Source: Woeseia sp.
GTDB lineage: Bacteria > Pseudomonadota > Gammaproteobacteria > Steroidobacterales > UBA11654
Assembly (NCBI GenBank): GCA_019653755.1
Contig: BPCL01000002.1
Coordinates: 1-64,000, forward strand
Reading direction: 5' to 3'
DNA length: 64,000 nt
Positions within the stretch are counted from its first letter, which is position 1; every line of letters starts with the position of its first letter. This document shows positions 53,547 to 63,602 of this stretch, in pieces. Made by a program: the position numbers and the translations under genes. A model generated the notes under the pieces. The model saw nothing but the letters and a program-made list of their open reading frames with translations, searched no databases and was not told the origin of the DNA.

Positions 53547-54325
53547 TGATTAACACCTGCTTGAGATAAACGTAAAAATTCATCTACAGTTAGGTTTTCA
53601 GGTCTTGATTTTGGATCAATTCCTAATTTCTTTATCTCATCGACTGTGAAGGACTCTTTTAATGAATTACTAATTTTTTTACGTCTTTGATTAAAGGCTA
53701 AGATTAGTATTTGGTTTAATTGTGCGTCTGTAGTTTTATCTAATGGAGCTTTAGGGCTTATTTTTATCACTGATGACACTACTTTTGGCTTTGGGTAAAA
53801 AGCATTTGGTTTAACATCAAATAGTTTTTCTGCAGTGCATCTTGCTTGAATGGATACCGATAGTCTTCCGTATATTTTTGAATTTGGTTTGCTCACTATG
53901 CGATCAGCGACTTCCTTTTGAACCATTAAATGCAAATCATCAAAATACTCGCCAAATTTAATAAGGTGAAAAATTAATGGAGTAGAAATATGGTATGGCA
54001 AATTACCAACAATTCTCATTTTTTTGTGACGGTAGGAAGATGCAAAGTTAAATTTTAAGGCATCTGTTTGATGAACAAGTATTTTCTTTCTTTCTGCACT
54101 CTCCCTGAGCATCTTGACCAAGTCTCTATCTATCTCAATCACCTCTATCTGGCTAAGTTTTTGAAGTAATGCGAAAGTCAGTGCACCTTGGCCAGGACCT
54201 ATTTCTATGACATGATTATCTTCTAGCGGTTTGATAGCACCAACAATCTTGTTGATAATATTCTTGTCGTGCAAGAAGTTTTGACTGAATCGTTTACGAG
54301 GTCTGTCGGTTCTTTCTTTCTGCAT
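53543..54325 (-). CDS. rsmA: 16S rRNA (adenine1518-N6/1519-N6)-dimethyltransferase
   Basis: RKRFSQNFLHDKNI; VIEIGPGQGALTFAL; RIVGNLPYHISTPLIFHL. Confidence 0.96.
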   Translation of the reverse strand: MQKERTDRPRKRFSQNFLHDKNIINKIVGAIKPLEDNHVIEIGPGQGALTFALLQKLSQIEVIEIDRDLVKMLRESAERKKILVHQTDALKFNFASSYRHKKMRIVGNLPYHISTPLIFHLIKFGEYFDDLHLMVQKEVADRIVSKPNSKIYGRLSVSIQARCTAEKLFDVKPNAFYPKPKVVSSVIKISPKAPLDKTTDAQLNQILILAFNQRRKKISNSLKESFTVDEIKKLGIDPKSRPENLTVDEFLRLSQAGVNQ

Positions 54326-55289
54326 GATTAGCCATCTTTTTTGCTGTGTTCAAGGCAAAATGCAAGCTTTGATAGTCAGCATGTTTCTTGCCTGCTTGGT
54401 CAAGGGCAATTCCATGATCTACCGAGGTTCTTATAATTCCTAGACCCAAGGTAACATTCGCTGCTAAGTGAGGGTTGCTGTATTTGAATAAAGGTAATAT
54501 TTGATCATGATATAGACTAAGAATAACATCTCTATTAGGCTCTTGTAGAAAGGCCGAGTCTGCAGCTAAAGGGCCATCAATCTTTAAGCCTTGATTTTGT
54601 AAGTTTTTAATAGCGGGAAGGATTATCTGTTGCTCTTCATTACCTAATAATCCACTTTCTCCGGCATGAGGGTTAAGGCCTAAGACACCTATCGTTGGCG
54701 CTGATTCAGTAAAGTAAAGCTCTAGATCTTGCGAAATAATTTTACATGAATCGGTAATCAGACCCTCTGTAATCATTGCTGATACGTCTTTAAGAGGTAC
54801 ATGTGTTGTTGCAAGAGCAACTTTCATTGTCTCGGATACAAAAAACATCAGTGGCTTCTTACCGCACAAGTGACCTAAAAATTCTGTATGTCCTTTAAAA
54901 TCAAAACCTGAGTCAGCAATAATTTCCTTACTAACTGGGGCCGTTATGCAACCTTTAAATTCATCCCTAAGACAAGCTTGAATAGCAGACTCTATCATCT
55001 GCAACACATAGGGACTATTTTTTTTATTAAGGGAGCCTGCAAGACATTCTTCGTAGAGATCAAAGTTGGTCACAAAAAGCTCATTATTGCTTAATTCTGA
55101 TTGCTCTTTAGTGGGTTGATATTCTATAAGCGAGAGATCTAGATCAAGTATTTCAGCTCTTTGATTTAATAAATCAATATTGCCAAAAATCACAAAATCA
55201 GAATTATCTTTTCTCTTAGCAATGGATAGACAAATATCAGGACCAATCCCTGCTGGCTCCCCTGAAGTGACGACAAAAGGCGAATTCAT
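54294..55289 (-). CDS. pdxA: 4-hydroxythreonine-4-phosphate dehydrogenase
   Basis: TSGEPAGIGPDI; TAPVSKEIIADSGFDFKGHTEFLG; LGLNPHAGESGLLGNEE. Confidence 0.96.
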   Translation of the reverse strand: MNSPFVVTSGEPAGIGPDICLSIAKRKDNSDFVIFGNIDLLNQRAEILDLDLSLIEYQPTKEQSELSNNELFVTNFDLYEECLAGSLNKKNSPYVLQMIESAIQACLRDEFKGCITAPVSKEIIADSGFDFKGHTEFLGHLCGKKPLMFFVSETMKVALATTHVPLKDVSAMITEGLITDSCKIISQDLELYFTESAPTIGVLGLNPHAGESGLLGNEEQQIILPAIKNLQNQGLKIDGPLAADSAFLQEPNRDVILSLYHDQILPLFKYSNPHLAANVTLGLGIIRTSVDHGIALDQAGKKHADYQSLHFALNTAKKMANHAERKNRQTS

Positions 55290-55296
55290 TTTTTGT

Positions 55297-56619
55297 TTAT
55301 ATAATTCTTGTTAGTTGTAAGGGAAGAATTTCAACAAATGCCTCGTCTCTGAGTTCTCTTGCCCAGATCTCTATTTCACTTGAAAGCTTAGAGTTTCTAA
55401 TAGCCGAGATAGCTTTTCGTCTTTGTATTTCTTCAGTATTATCAAAAACTCTGTCACCTAGAAATTCGATAATATGCCAACCATATCTTGATCGGAAGGG
55501 CTGACTAATTTCATTCTTTTCTAAAGAATAAGCCACATCTTCAAATTCAGGAACAAAGAAACCTCTTGGCGCCCATCCCATATCACCTCCATCCTGAGCG
55601 GAGCCAACATCCTCTGAGACTGCTGCAGCCACAGCGCCAAAATTTCCTTCATCAATAATTTGTTGTCGTATTGTCTTCAGTTTCTCTTCGGCGGCTGAAT
55701 CATCTAAGACTTCATTAGTTTTTATCAATATATGTCTTACCTGAATCTGCTCTTCAAGGATTGGCTCATTTCCTTTTATTTGATTCAGTTTAAGTAAGTG
55801 AAATCCACTGGATGTTTGAAATGGTTGACTCAGTTCGCCGTTTTGAAGCTGGCTAGCTGCTTTAATAAAGACTTCAGGCAATTGGTTGCCTTTCATCCAT
55901 CCTAGATTTCCACCAGAAGCCGATTGTTGCCCACCAGAGTTTTCTCTTGCTAATTGAGCGAAGTCTTCTCCTTGAGTTATCCTGTTTTCAAGCTCATAAA
56001 TCAAGGACTCTTTGGTTTCAATTTCTTTACTTCCAGCCCGTGAGCTCGTTGTTATCAATATATGGGATAAATTATAGTCGTAATTTAAAGCATCCTGCTC
56101 TTTTTGAAAGACTAAAAAACTATCCAGTTCACTTTCTGTTACCGCAATTCTTGAGATCACCTCCCTTTGTCTGAGTTGTTCAATAATTAACTGTTGTCTT
56201 AATTCATTTCTATAATCATTGTAATCAATACCCTCCAGAGCGAGGACACCAGGAAACTCTTCAAAAGCAACATTATTATTGCTAGCAACATTAGCTATGG
56301 CATTATTTAAAATTTCGTCAGTAATCCTTATCCCATATCTATCAGCTCTTTGTAACTGGACTCTTTGAAGAATGAGTCGTTCAAGGACGTCTTCTCTTAT
56401 AGTTTCCATGGGAGGCATTTGACCACCTTGCTGTTCTAGAGTCGAGATTATAAGACCAAGCTGATTTTCAAGCTCACTCCTTAAAACAATCCCATCATTA
56501 ACTATCGCTACAACGCTATCTAGGAAATCACCTGAACTGCTGAGTTCCCTAGTTTGTGAGTCTACCCCTGAACTAAATATCATGAGGCTGAAGATGATTG
56601 CTGTTAGTTGTTTTTTCAT
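55297..56619 (-). CDS. surA: Periplasmic chaperone / peptidyl-prolyl isomerase
   Basis: SurA N domain plus two parvulin domains (FAQLARENSGGQQSASGGNLGWMKGNQLPEVF; VSEDVGSAQDGGDMGWAPRGFFVPEFE). Confidence 0.95.
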   Translation of the reverse strand: MKKQLTAIIFSLMIFSSGVDSQTRELSSSGDFLDSVVAIVNDGIVLRSELENQLGLIISTLEQQGGQMPPMETIREDVLERLILQRVQLQRADRYGIRITDEILNNAIANVASNNNVAFEEFPGVLALEGIDYNDYRNELRQQLIIEQLRQREVISRIAVTESELDSFLVFQKEQDALNYDYNLSHILITTSSRAGSKEIETKESLIYELENRITQGEDFAQLARENSGGQQSASGGNLGWMKGNQLPEVFIKAASQLQNGELSQPFQTSSGFHLLKLNQIKGNEPILEEQIQVRHILIKTNEVLDDSAAEEKLKTIRQQIIDEGNFGAVAAAVSEDVGSAQDGGDMGWAPRGFFVPEFEDVAYSLEKNEISQPFRSRYGWHIIEFLGDRVFDNTEEIQRRKAISAIRNSKLSSEIEIWARELRDEAFVEILPLQLTRII

Positions 56620-56630
56620 TTGCTTAAAAT

Positions 56631-58811
56631 TTATGGAACATCATAGCCCAATATTCCTTCTTCCAGAAGGTTTTCTATTGGCATACCTACCTCACCTAAT
56701 CCCTTAAATACAAATTGAATTGAGAATGAGGTATCAGTCTCACCGTTCCGGTATATTAAATGCTTTCTAGAAATAGCCCTAATTCCCCAACAGCATGATT
56801 CATATTCAATGCCAAAAAAGTGCTCCAGCGATTTACGGTCCTCGATGGAGTAATTATACTTGCCGACAAAGTTCCACTTGTCTCTAATAGGCCAGGAGAA
56901 TGAAGCGTCTAATTGTTTTAAGTTTTCTTTTCTATATCGATAAGAGAGATTCATTATTTTTGAATCCGTGGACTTATATCGGATACCAATTTGTGTTTTA
57001 TTTGTTTGTTCATAATCTGAATCCCAAACGTGACCTAATTTTATGCGCCAACGAGGACTAATAGACCATTGCATAGAGGCTAGGTAAGCTGAAGAATTAT
57101 GATTGTTGGGTAATTCACCTGGCAAATTAATTTGCCGATCTTTGAAGTATCGTGTTTTACCAAATGTAAAGTTAAAATACTCCGATGAATTTTCTTTGCC
57201 GTATATTCTAGAAGTTATCCCATAAGATAACTTGGAAGTATCCCCAACCCTATCCTGACCGAGATATCTATTTTTTCTGAACAATTCATAAACATTGCGA
57301 TCGGGAACAATAGAATCAAAAATAGGAAAATCATCTTGGTTTTTAAAGGGTATATAGACTCCTAAAATTCTAGGTTCTAATGTTTGTATATAACCTTGAC
57401 CTTCCCAATTCTTTTTAAATAGCGCCTGTATATCAAGGCTATAGATTGGGACTGTTCTATTAGGTCTGTCTTCCTCCAAAGCATCATCAGCAGATTCATC
57501 AAGGTTATAGGATGTTATATCAAATTGAATCTCAGGCTTGACTTGCAGACCGTTCAAGTTAAAAGTTTTAGAAAGATTGGGCATCATATGGAATCGTGTA
57601 CCAGCAACATTCACATTACTATCAAAGTGAGCAAGATTAAGGTCTAATCCATAAGATAGATTTGATTTTTCACCCATCCATTGACCACTAAAATCAACAT
57701 AGGGCAGAATCCTATGCGGCTTATCATCTGGAGAGATTGACTGATCTAAGATTTGAAAATTATCCATGCCTATGTCCATAAACCAGTTCTCGGAAAAGCC
57801 TTGCATGTGAATAGTTCTGAATAAATGAGTTCTACTCGTTGAATTTATACTGCTTGCTAAATCTTCAAAATACTCACTATCAGAAACATACTCTCCATCT
57901 ATTGTAACTCTCCAGTTTGAGAGTAAATTGATGTTTTGATTGATGCCAATATAATTCCGAGTGCTGCCAGTGATATCGTCATTTGGCAGAATATCCAAGT
58001 TGATTTCTCCGGTTTGTTTGGAGGTTAGGAATCTTAAGCTATTAGATAACTGGACTCCACGTTTGCCCATCCAATTAACAGAGGTCACCAGGTCCAAATT
58101 TGGTGCAATATTCCAGTAATAAGGTATTTCAATCTCCGTGCCTTTTTTTGATGAAGACCCAAAGTTAGGAACAAGGATTCCTGATTTTCTTTTTTCAGAT
58201 GCTGGAAAGGAAAGATAAGGTAGAAACAAGATTGGAGTATTTTTTACTTTTAAAACGAGATTTTTTGCAATTCCTTCATCGCTTTTTATTTGTATGGCAT
58301 CCGCTTCTATACCCCATGAGTCATCATTGCTAGCACACGAGGTATAAAAGGGCTTGATCAGTGTAAAATCATTTTCTGACTGCACTCTTATCTCTTCAGC
58401 TTTCCCTCTGGCTTGAGGCGATAGTAATTGGTAATCCGTTGCTGTAATAACAGCACTATTATTATCTGTTTCAATCACAGCACCTTCAGCAAAAACTAAT
58501 AAATTGTCGTTTTCAAGGATTAAACCCTTGTTTATTCTGATTCTGCCTGCATCTTCGTTATAAACGACCTCTTCTGCAGTAATATTATTTGCACCAGAGA
58601 CAATTTTAATTTTATCTTTAATTTCAATTTCTTCGCCAATCTCACCTGTTAATTCTCCTGTTTCAACGGTCCACAATTCATTTTTGGTTAAAAAATTAGA
58701 TATAGGATCTATTTTTGGGGCTAGACAGGTGGTTGCAAGTACCTTTATAGGGTTTAGAGTAATAGCAATAAAAACTATTAAGGAAAACGCATTAAGTCTA
58801 GAATATTTCAT
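56631..58811 (-). CDS. lptD: LPS assembly outer-membrane protein
   Basis: OstA-like domain, LFLPYLSFPASEKRKSGILVPNFGSSSKKGTEIEIPYYWNIAPNLDL; FFGIEYESCCWGIRAISRK; start at 58811 or 58835. Confidence 0.95.
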   Translation of the reverse strand: MKYSRLNAFSLIVFIAITLNPIKVLATTCLAPKIDPISNFLTKNELWTVETGELTGEIGEEIEIKDKIKIVSGANNITAEEVVYNEDAGRIRINKGLILENDNLLVFAEGAVIETDNNSAVITATDYQLLSPQARGKAEEIRVQSENDFTLIKPFYTSCASNDDSWGIEADAIQIKSDEGIAKNLVLKVKNTPILFLPYLSFPASEKRKSGILVPNFGSSSKKGTEIEIPYYWNIAPNLDLVTSVNWMGKRGVQLSNSLRFLTSKQTGEINLDILPNDDITGSTRNYIGINQNINLLSNWRVTIDGEYVSDSEYFEDLASSINSTSRTHLFRTIHMQGFSENWFMDIGMDNFQILDQSISPDDKPHRILPYVDFSGQWMGEKSNLSYGLDLNLAHFDSNVNVAGTRFHMMPNLSKTFNLNGLQVKPEIQFDITSYNLDESADDALEEDRPNRTVPIYSLDIQALFKKNWEGQGYIQTLEPRILGVYIPFKNQDDFPIFDSIVPDRNVYELFRKNRYLGQDRVGDTSKLSYGITSRIYGKENSSEYFNFTFGKTRYFKDRQINLPGELPNNHNSSAYLASMQWSISPRWRIKLGHVWDSDYEQTNKTQIGIRYKSTDSKIMNLSYRYRKENLKQLDASFSWPIRDKWNFVGKYNYSIEDRKSLEHFFGIEYESCCWGIRAISRKHLIYRNGETDTSFSIQFVFKGLGEVGMPIENLLEEGILGYDVP

Positions 58812-58852
58812 GATCCTATAGTTATGAAAAATCAACAGTTAATTAATTTTAT

Positions 58853-59851
58853 ATGAATCCAAACAAAAGATATCAACTATTAGAGAGATGGGCTAGAGAA
58901 ACTCTTGACTCATCTCAAATTGAGATTTATCCAATTAATTCAGATGCTAGTTTTCGAAACTATTTTCGTGTAAGTGATCATTCAGACAACACCTATATCA
59001 TTATGGATTCACCTCCTGATAAAGAGAATAATCAGCAGTTTATTCTTATCTCTGAAATATTAACGAAAATGGAGATTCCATCCACGGCAGTCTATGCAAA
59101 GGATTTATCTATGGGGTTTTTTATTCTAAGCGATCTTGGTCCAGCAACTCTACTGGATCGCAATTTGGACATAAGAATAAAAACTAAACGAGAGAAGCTC
59201 TACACTGAGGCGATAAACATACTTTTTTCAATCCAAAAAAACGGAAACAGTTTTGTAGACCAATTACCTGTTTATGATCTAGAGCTGCTTGAAACCGAAA
59301 TGAATTTATTTCTTGATTGGTATTGTGTAAAAGAGCTTGGAATAAATGCCACACAATTGAATACATTTAATTTAGGGAAGTGTTTTAGATATTTATCGGA
59401 GAGTGCCTTGAAACAAGTCCAAGTATTTACCCACAGAGATTATCATTCTAGGAATATCATGATCTCAAAACGAGGTGAGCTTGGTATTATTGATTTTCAA
59501 GATGCTGTTTTGGGACCCATTACATACGATTTAGTTTCCTTGCTCAGGGATTGCTATATTGAATTATCAGAAAATGAAATTAGGCATTGGCTTGAAGTCG
59601 TGTATCAAAGATTAATTAATGAAAATTTACTCGATATTTCTTATGAAAAATTTGAGGTTGATTTTGATTTAATGGGCTGTCAGAGGCATTTAAAAGCTAT
59701 TGGTATTTTTTCGAGACTAAAACACAGGGATGGAAAACCCAATTACATGAAAGATGTTCCTAGAACTTTAGGTTATTTGAAAAAGATCTCAAAAAAATAT
59801 GATGTTCTTGAGCCTCTCTATAATTTTGTTAACTCTACTCATTTGCAATGA
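58853..59851 (+). CDS. amgK: Aminoglycoside-phosphotransferase-fold sugar kinase (AmgK-like)
   Basis: SDASFRNYFRV; QVFTHRDYHSRNIMI; GIIDFQDAVLGPITYDLVSLLRDCY; next to murU. Confidence 0.88.
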   Translation: MNPNKRYQLLERWARETLDSSQIEIYPINSDASFRNYFRVSDHSDNTYIIMDSPPDKENNQQFILISEILTKMEIPSTAVYAKDLSMGFFILSDLGPATLLDRNLDIRIKTKREKLYTEAINILFSIQKNGNSFVDQLPVYDLELLETEMNLFLDWYCVKELGINATQLNTFNLGKCFRYLSESALKQVQVFTHRDYHSRNIMISKRGELGIIDFQDAVLGPITYDLVSLLRDCYIELSENEIRHWLEVVYQRLINENLLDISYEKFEVDFDLMGCQRHLKAIGIFSRLKHRDGKPNYMKDVPRTLGYLKKISKKYDVLEPLYNFVNSTHLQ

Positions 59852-60519
59852 AAGCCATGATTCTATCAGCAGGATTGGGCACAAGATTGATGCCCCTCAC
59901 AGCGGAACACCCTAAACCTTTAGTTAAAGTTGGCAATAAGAGTCTATTGGAAAGAAATATCCTTCATCTATATAAACACGGGGTTAAAGAAATGGTAGTG
60001 AATGGCTCCAGATTTGGTGAACAAATTCAGACATTGATAAAGTCTATAGAGCTACCTGGACTCAAAATATTCTTCCTGGATGAAGGAATGGAACCCTTAG
60101 GGACTGCAGGTGCAATTTTTAATGCTCAGCAAAAAGGATACTTTCTAGAAGAGGATTTCTGGGTAGTCAATTCCGACGTTTTATCGAATTATAGTTTTCC
60201 AGCGATTGAATTTACAAAGAATACTCTTGGTCATTTAATCTTGGTCCCTAACCCAGAACATAATATTGGAGGAGATTTTTGCATAAGGTCTTCAAGAGTA
60301 ACTTCTGGTAGCAATGACAGATACACTTTTAGCGGCATTAGCTTCTTGTCTCCTAGGATTTTTTTAGAGTCATCACAGAGGGATTCCTCATTAGGAGCTG
60401 TTTTCAGAGAATGGATTGATCGTAATTATCTGTCTGGCGAATTATTTTCTGGTGATTGGCTTGATGTTGGGACTATTGAAAGATTAAATAGAGCAGAGGA
60501 GCTAATTGATAACTTATAA
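59848..60519 (+). CDS. murU: N-acetylmuramate alpha-1-phosphate uridylyltransferase
   Basis: MKAMILSAGLGTRLMPLTAEHPKPLVKVGNKSL; DEGMEPLGTAGAIFNA. Confidence 0.9.
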   Translation: MKAMILSAGLGTRLMPLTAEHPKPLVKVGNKSLLERNILHLYKHGVKEMVVNGSRFGEQIQTLIKSIELPGLKIFFLDEGMEPLGTAGAIFNAQQKGYFLEEDFWVVNSDVLSNYSFPAIEFTKNTLGHLILVPNPEHNIGGDFCIRSSRVTSGSNDRYTFSGISFLSPRIFLESSQRDSSLGAVFREWIDRNYLSGELFSGDWLDVGTIERLNRAEELIDNL

Positions 60520-61718
60520 TGAGCAAAAAGAAAAAGATTAAACCAAATACATCTTTAGTGCATGCCGGTAGAGATAAAAAATTTGCCAATGGTGCGGTTA
60601 ACATACCTCCTTATCGCTCATCTACTGTTTTGTTTGATACCCTTGAGGAATATAAAGGATGGGATCATGACTATAAGACATTCAGATACGGACGATTAGG
60701 TTCTCCAAACAGTTTAGCTCTCGAAGAAGCTTATTCAGAATTAACGGGCGCCTATCGTTCTATAGCGACCAATTCTGGTATGTCTGCTATAAATATTGCA
60801 GTCAGTGCTTTCCTAGAGCAGGGCAGTCATGTCTTGGTCACTGAAGGTGCATATGAACCTGCAGCTGAGTTATTTAAGAAGCATCTAGGTTCTTTCGGGG
60901 TTGAGACCGAATTCATTTCTCCATTAATTGGCAAAGAAATCAGTGAGTTGATAAAAGCTGAAACAAAGTTGGTCTACCTTGAGGCACCAAGTTCAAATAC
61001 CTTTGAAATCCCAGATATTAATCTGTTAGTCCAAACAATAAGAGATAAAAGCCAGGCTCTAGGAACAGAAATAATTATTGTATTTGATAACACCTGGGCG
61101 GGACCTCTCTACTTCAAACCAATAGAGCAAGGTATAGATATAGAAATCCAAGCCGCAACAAAATATGTAGTTGGACATTCTGACGCAATGTTAGGTCTTG
61201 TAGCATGCACAGAAAAGACTTATCAAGCTGTAAAAAATTCTGCTAGAAATCAAGGCATTTCAGCAGGACCCGATACCTGTTATCTCGGATTGAGAGGCCT
61301 TAGAACTATGGCTCTTAGAATGAACGCACAATATGATAGTGCCATGGAGGTTGCTAATTGGCTGGAAAGACAAAATATTGTTGAAGAGGTTTTATATCCG
61401 CCACTTAAATCATCTCATTCCCATGAGAATTGGGAAAAGAATTTTACTGGTGGCGGAAGTTTGATGAGTATTGTTCTAAATAAGCAATATTCTGATCAAG
61501 AGCTTGCGTCTATGCTCGATCATATGGAATTATTTGCGATGGGCTATAGCTGGGGTGGTTTTGAATCTTTAATCACTCCCTGTCAGTTACAAAAAGATCG
61601 AATCTCTGATATTGATAGATTTAACAATACATTTTTGAGGCTTCATATTGGCCTAGAAGATGTTTCTGATTTAATCAATGACTTAGATTCCGGTTTTAAT
61701 AGATTGAAAAATAAATAG
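60519..61718 (+). CDS. metC: Cystathionine beta-lyase (PLP)
   Basis: VNIPPYRSSTVLFDTLEEY; YGRLGSPNSLALEEAYSELTGA; QAATKYVVGHSDAMLG. Confidence 0.9.
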   Translation: MSKKKKIKPNTSLVHAGRDKKFANGAVNIPPYRSSTVLFDTLEEYKGWDHDYKTFRYGRLGSPNSLALEEAYSELTGAYRSIATNSGMSAINIAVSAFLEQGSHVLVTEGAYEPAAELFKKHLGSFGVETEFISPLIGKEISELIKAETKLVYLEAPSSNTFEIPDINLLVQTIRDKSQALGTEIIIVFDNTWAGPLYFKPIEQGIDIEIQAATKYVVGHSDAMLGLVACTEKTYQAVKNSARNQGISAGPDTCYLGLRGLRTMALRMNAQYDSAMEVANWLERQNIVEEVLYPPLKSSHSHENWEKNFTGGGSLMSIVLNKQYSDQELASMLDHMELFAMGYSWGGFESLITPCQLQKDRISDIDRFNNTFLRLHIGLEDVSDLINDLDSGFNRLKNK

Positions 61719-62339
61719 TTATTTAAATCTTTTACTAAGACTCTTCCGTATGGATTTTCTGATCTCATTAAAGGAGTTATTGCAACCAAGTTTCCTAAGA
61801 TCAATTGCTTCAGTTTGATCATTACCGCAAATTGTAACCTCATTCCATGGTGCTAAATCCATAGAAATATTTATTGATGCTCCATGATAGGTTCCTTTTT
61901 TTGTGATCTTGAGGCCAAAACTTACCACTTTCTTATTCTCATAATAAATTCCTGGATCATCATTATTAATTGTTAGATTTGATTGATAATCCCTAAGACT
62001 TCTATGTATTGAATCTTGAAATTTGTAAATGAACTCCCTAGGTTTGATAGAGCGCCTTCTTAGGTCGAATAATGGATATACCACAAGCTGTCCAGGACCA
62101 TGAAAGGTAATTTTTCCTCCACGATCAGATTTTAAAAGAGGTAGTTGAGTATTTTCTGGAATGTCATCTTTGTTTGTTTTCATCCCATAGGTATAGACAG
62201 GTTCATGCTCTAGAAACCAAACCTCATCAGGGGTATCGCCTTTCCTCTGAGCTGTAAATTCTTGCATCTTCTTAAGAGTTTCGGAATAGTTAGTGATTCC
62301 TAGGTTCTTAAAAAATATGGATTCTAGTTGCTTATTCAG
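61719..62339 (-). CDS. lipB: Octanoyltransferase; N-terminus extends past the first ATG
   Basis: VWFLEHEPVYTYGMKT; SDRGGKITFHGPGQLVVYPLFDLRRR; upstream in-frame NKQLESIFFKNLGITNYSETLKKMQEFT matches LipB N-termini but has only CTG 62339 or ATT 62348 as possible starts. Confidence 0.85.
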   Translation of the reverse strand: MNKQLESIFFKNLGITNYSETLKKMQEFTAQRKGDTPDEVWFLEHEPVYTYGMKTNKDDIPENTQLPLLKSDRGGKITFHGPGQLVVYPLFDLRRRSIKPREFIYKFQDSIHRSLRDYQSNLTINNDDPGIYYENKKVVSFGLKITKKGTYHGASINISMDLAPWNEVTICGNDQTEAIDLRKLGCNNSFNEIRKSIRKSLSKRFK

Positions 62340-62348
62340 GTTTGAAAT

Positions 62349-63512
62349 CTATTCGAACAACAATAACGCAGAGTCATAAAGCCAGCCCCATAAACCATCT
62401 TGCTCAATATTAGTTTTTGCATATAGTGAAGATTCAGCCAGTACTTTACCCTCATAGGTGACAGTAAGTTTACCAATAACCTTATTCCTATCAACTGGAG
62501 CGATGATTGGTTCAAAAATATCTATTCTTCTCTCAATATCTTTGGAGATGCCTTTTGTAATAGTTTTAACCACATCTTTACTTGCAACAAGGTCTATTTC
62601 ATCATCAACTCCCCTTCCAAACCTCAGCTTTACCATAGGTTTTTCCGTTTTCGACTAGTAGTTGTTTCTCAAAGAATCTGAATCCATAGTTTAACAAGGC
62701 ATAGGCAGAATTATTTCTATCTTCACTTGATTTTGCTCCTGTGACCACTGCAATTAATCGCATCGAATTCTTTTCAGCCGTTGCAACCAGACAATATCCA
62801 GCTGAACTGGTATAACCTGTTTTCATACCATCAATGCTAGCATCTCTTCTTAAAAGTCTATTTCGATTATATTGGACGATAGGCTCTTTGGTTTGAGGAT
62901 CTTTTGCCTGATCAAATGAATAGGATCGTTCTGAATATAGATTAAAATATTCAGGGAATTCTTTAATAATTTGAGAAGCTAACATAGCCATATCCAATGC
63001 TGAAGAATAATGATCATCATCATCTAAGCCGCTTGCATTGGTATAGTTTGTGTTATTAAGCCCCAGGGCTTCTGCATACATATTCATGTATTCTGCAAAA
63101 GTTTCTTCTGAGCCTGCTAAGTGTTCAGCTAAAGCCACACTCGCATCATTTCCTGAAACAATAATCATCCCTTTTAAAAGGTCATCTATTGTTACATCCA
63201 TATACGGATTGAGAAACATCGTTGAGCCTCCGATTGATGAGGCACGCTGACTTATTCTAACTGGGTCATCCAATCTTACCTGTTCTTCATTGATTGCTTG
63301 AAAGGTTGCATAAGCTGTCATTAGCTTTGTAATACTCGCTGGCTTAATCATTGTTGTTTCATCTAAGCTGGCAATAACTGTCCCGTATTAGCGTCCAAAA
63401 GAACATAGCTTGTGACATCAATATTGGGTGCTTTTGGCACAATAACGATAGCCTGAGCCAATGAAAATGTCATCAGCAGCGGTAGGAAAATAGCAGTATA
63501 AAATTTTTTCAT
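62349..63512 (-). CDS. dacA: D-alanyl-D-alanine carboxypeptidase (PBP5/6 type), two frameshifts
   Basis: Frame-corrected DANTGQVIASLDETTMIKPASITKLMTAYA; SGNDASVALAEHLAGS; DGMKTGYTSSAGYCLVA; C-terminal PBP5_C-like domain. Confidence 0.93.
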
Positions 63513-63602
63513 ATAATCAAATCAATACTTTTCTTGGATTGACCCTAATTGATTGAACTTTAACATAAATTCTTCAACATATGTATGAGATTGGACATCT
63601 TG

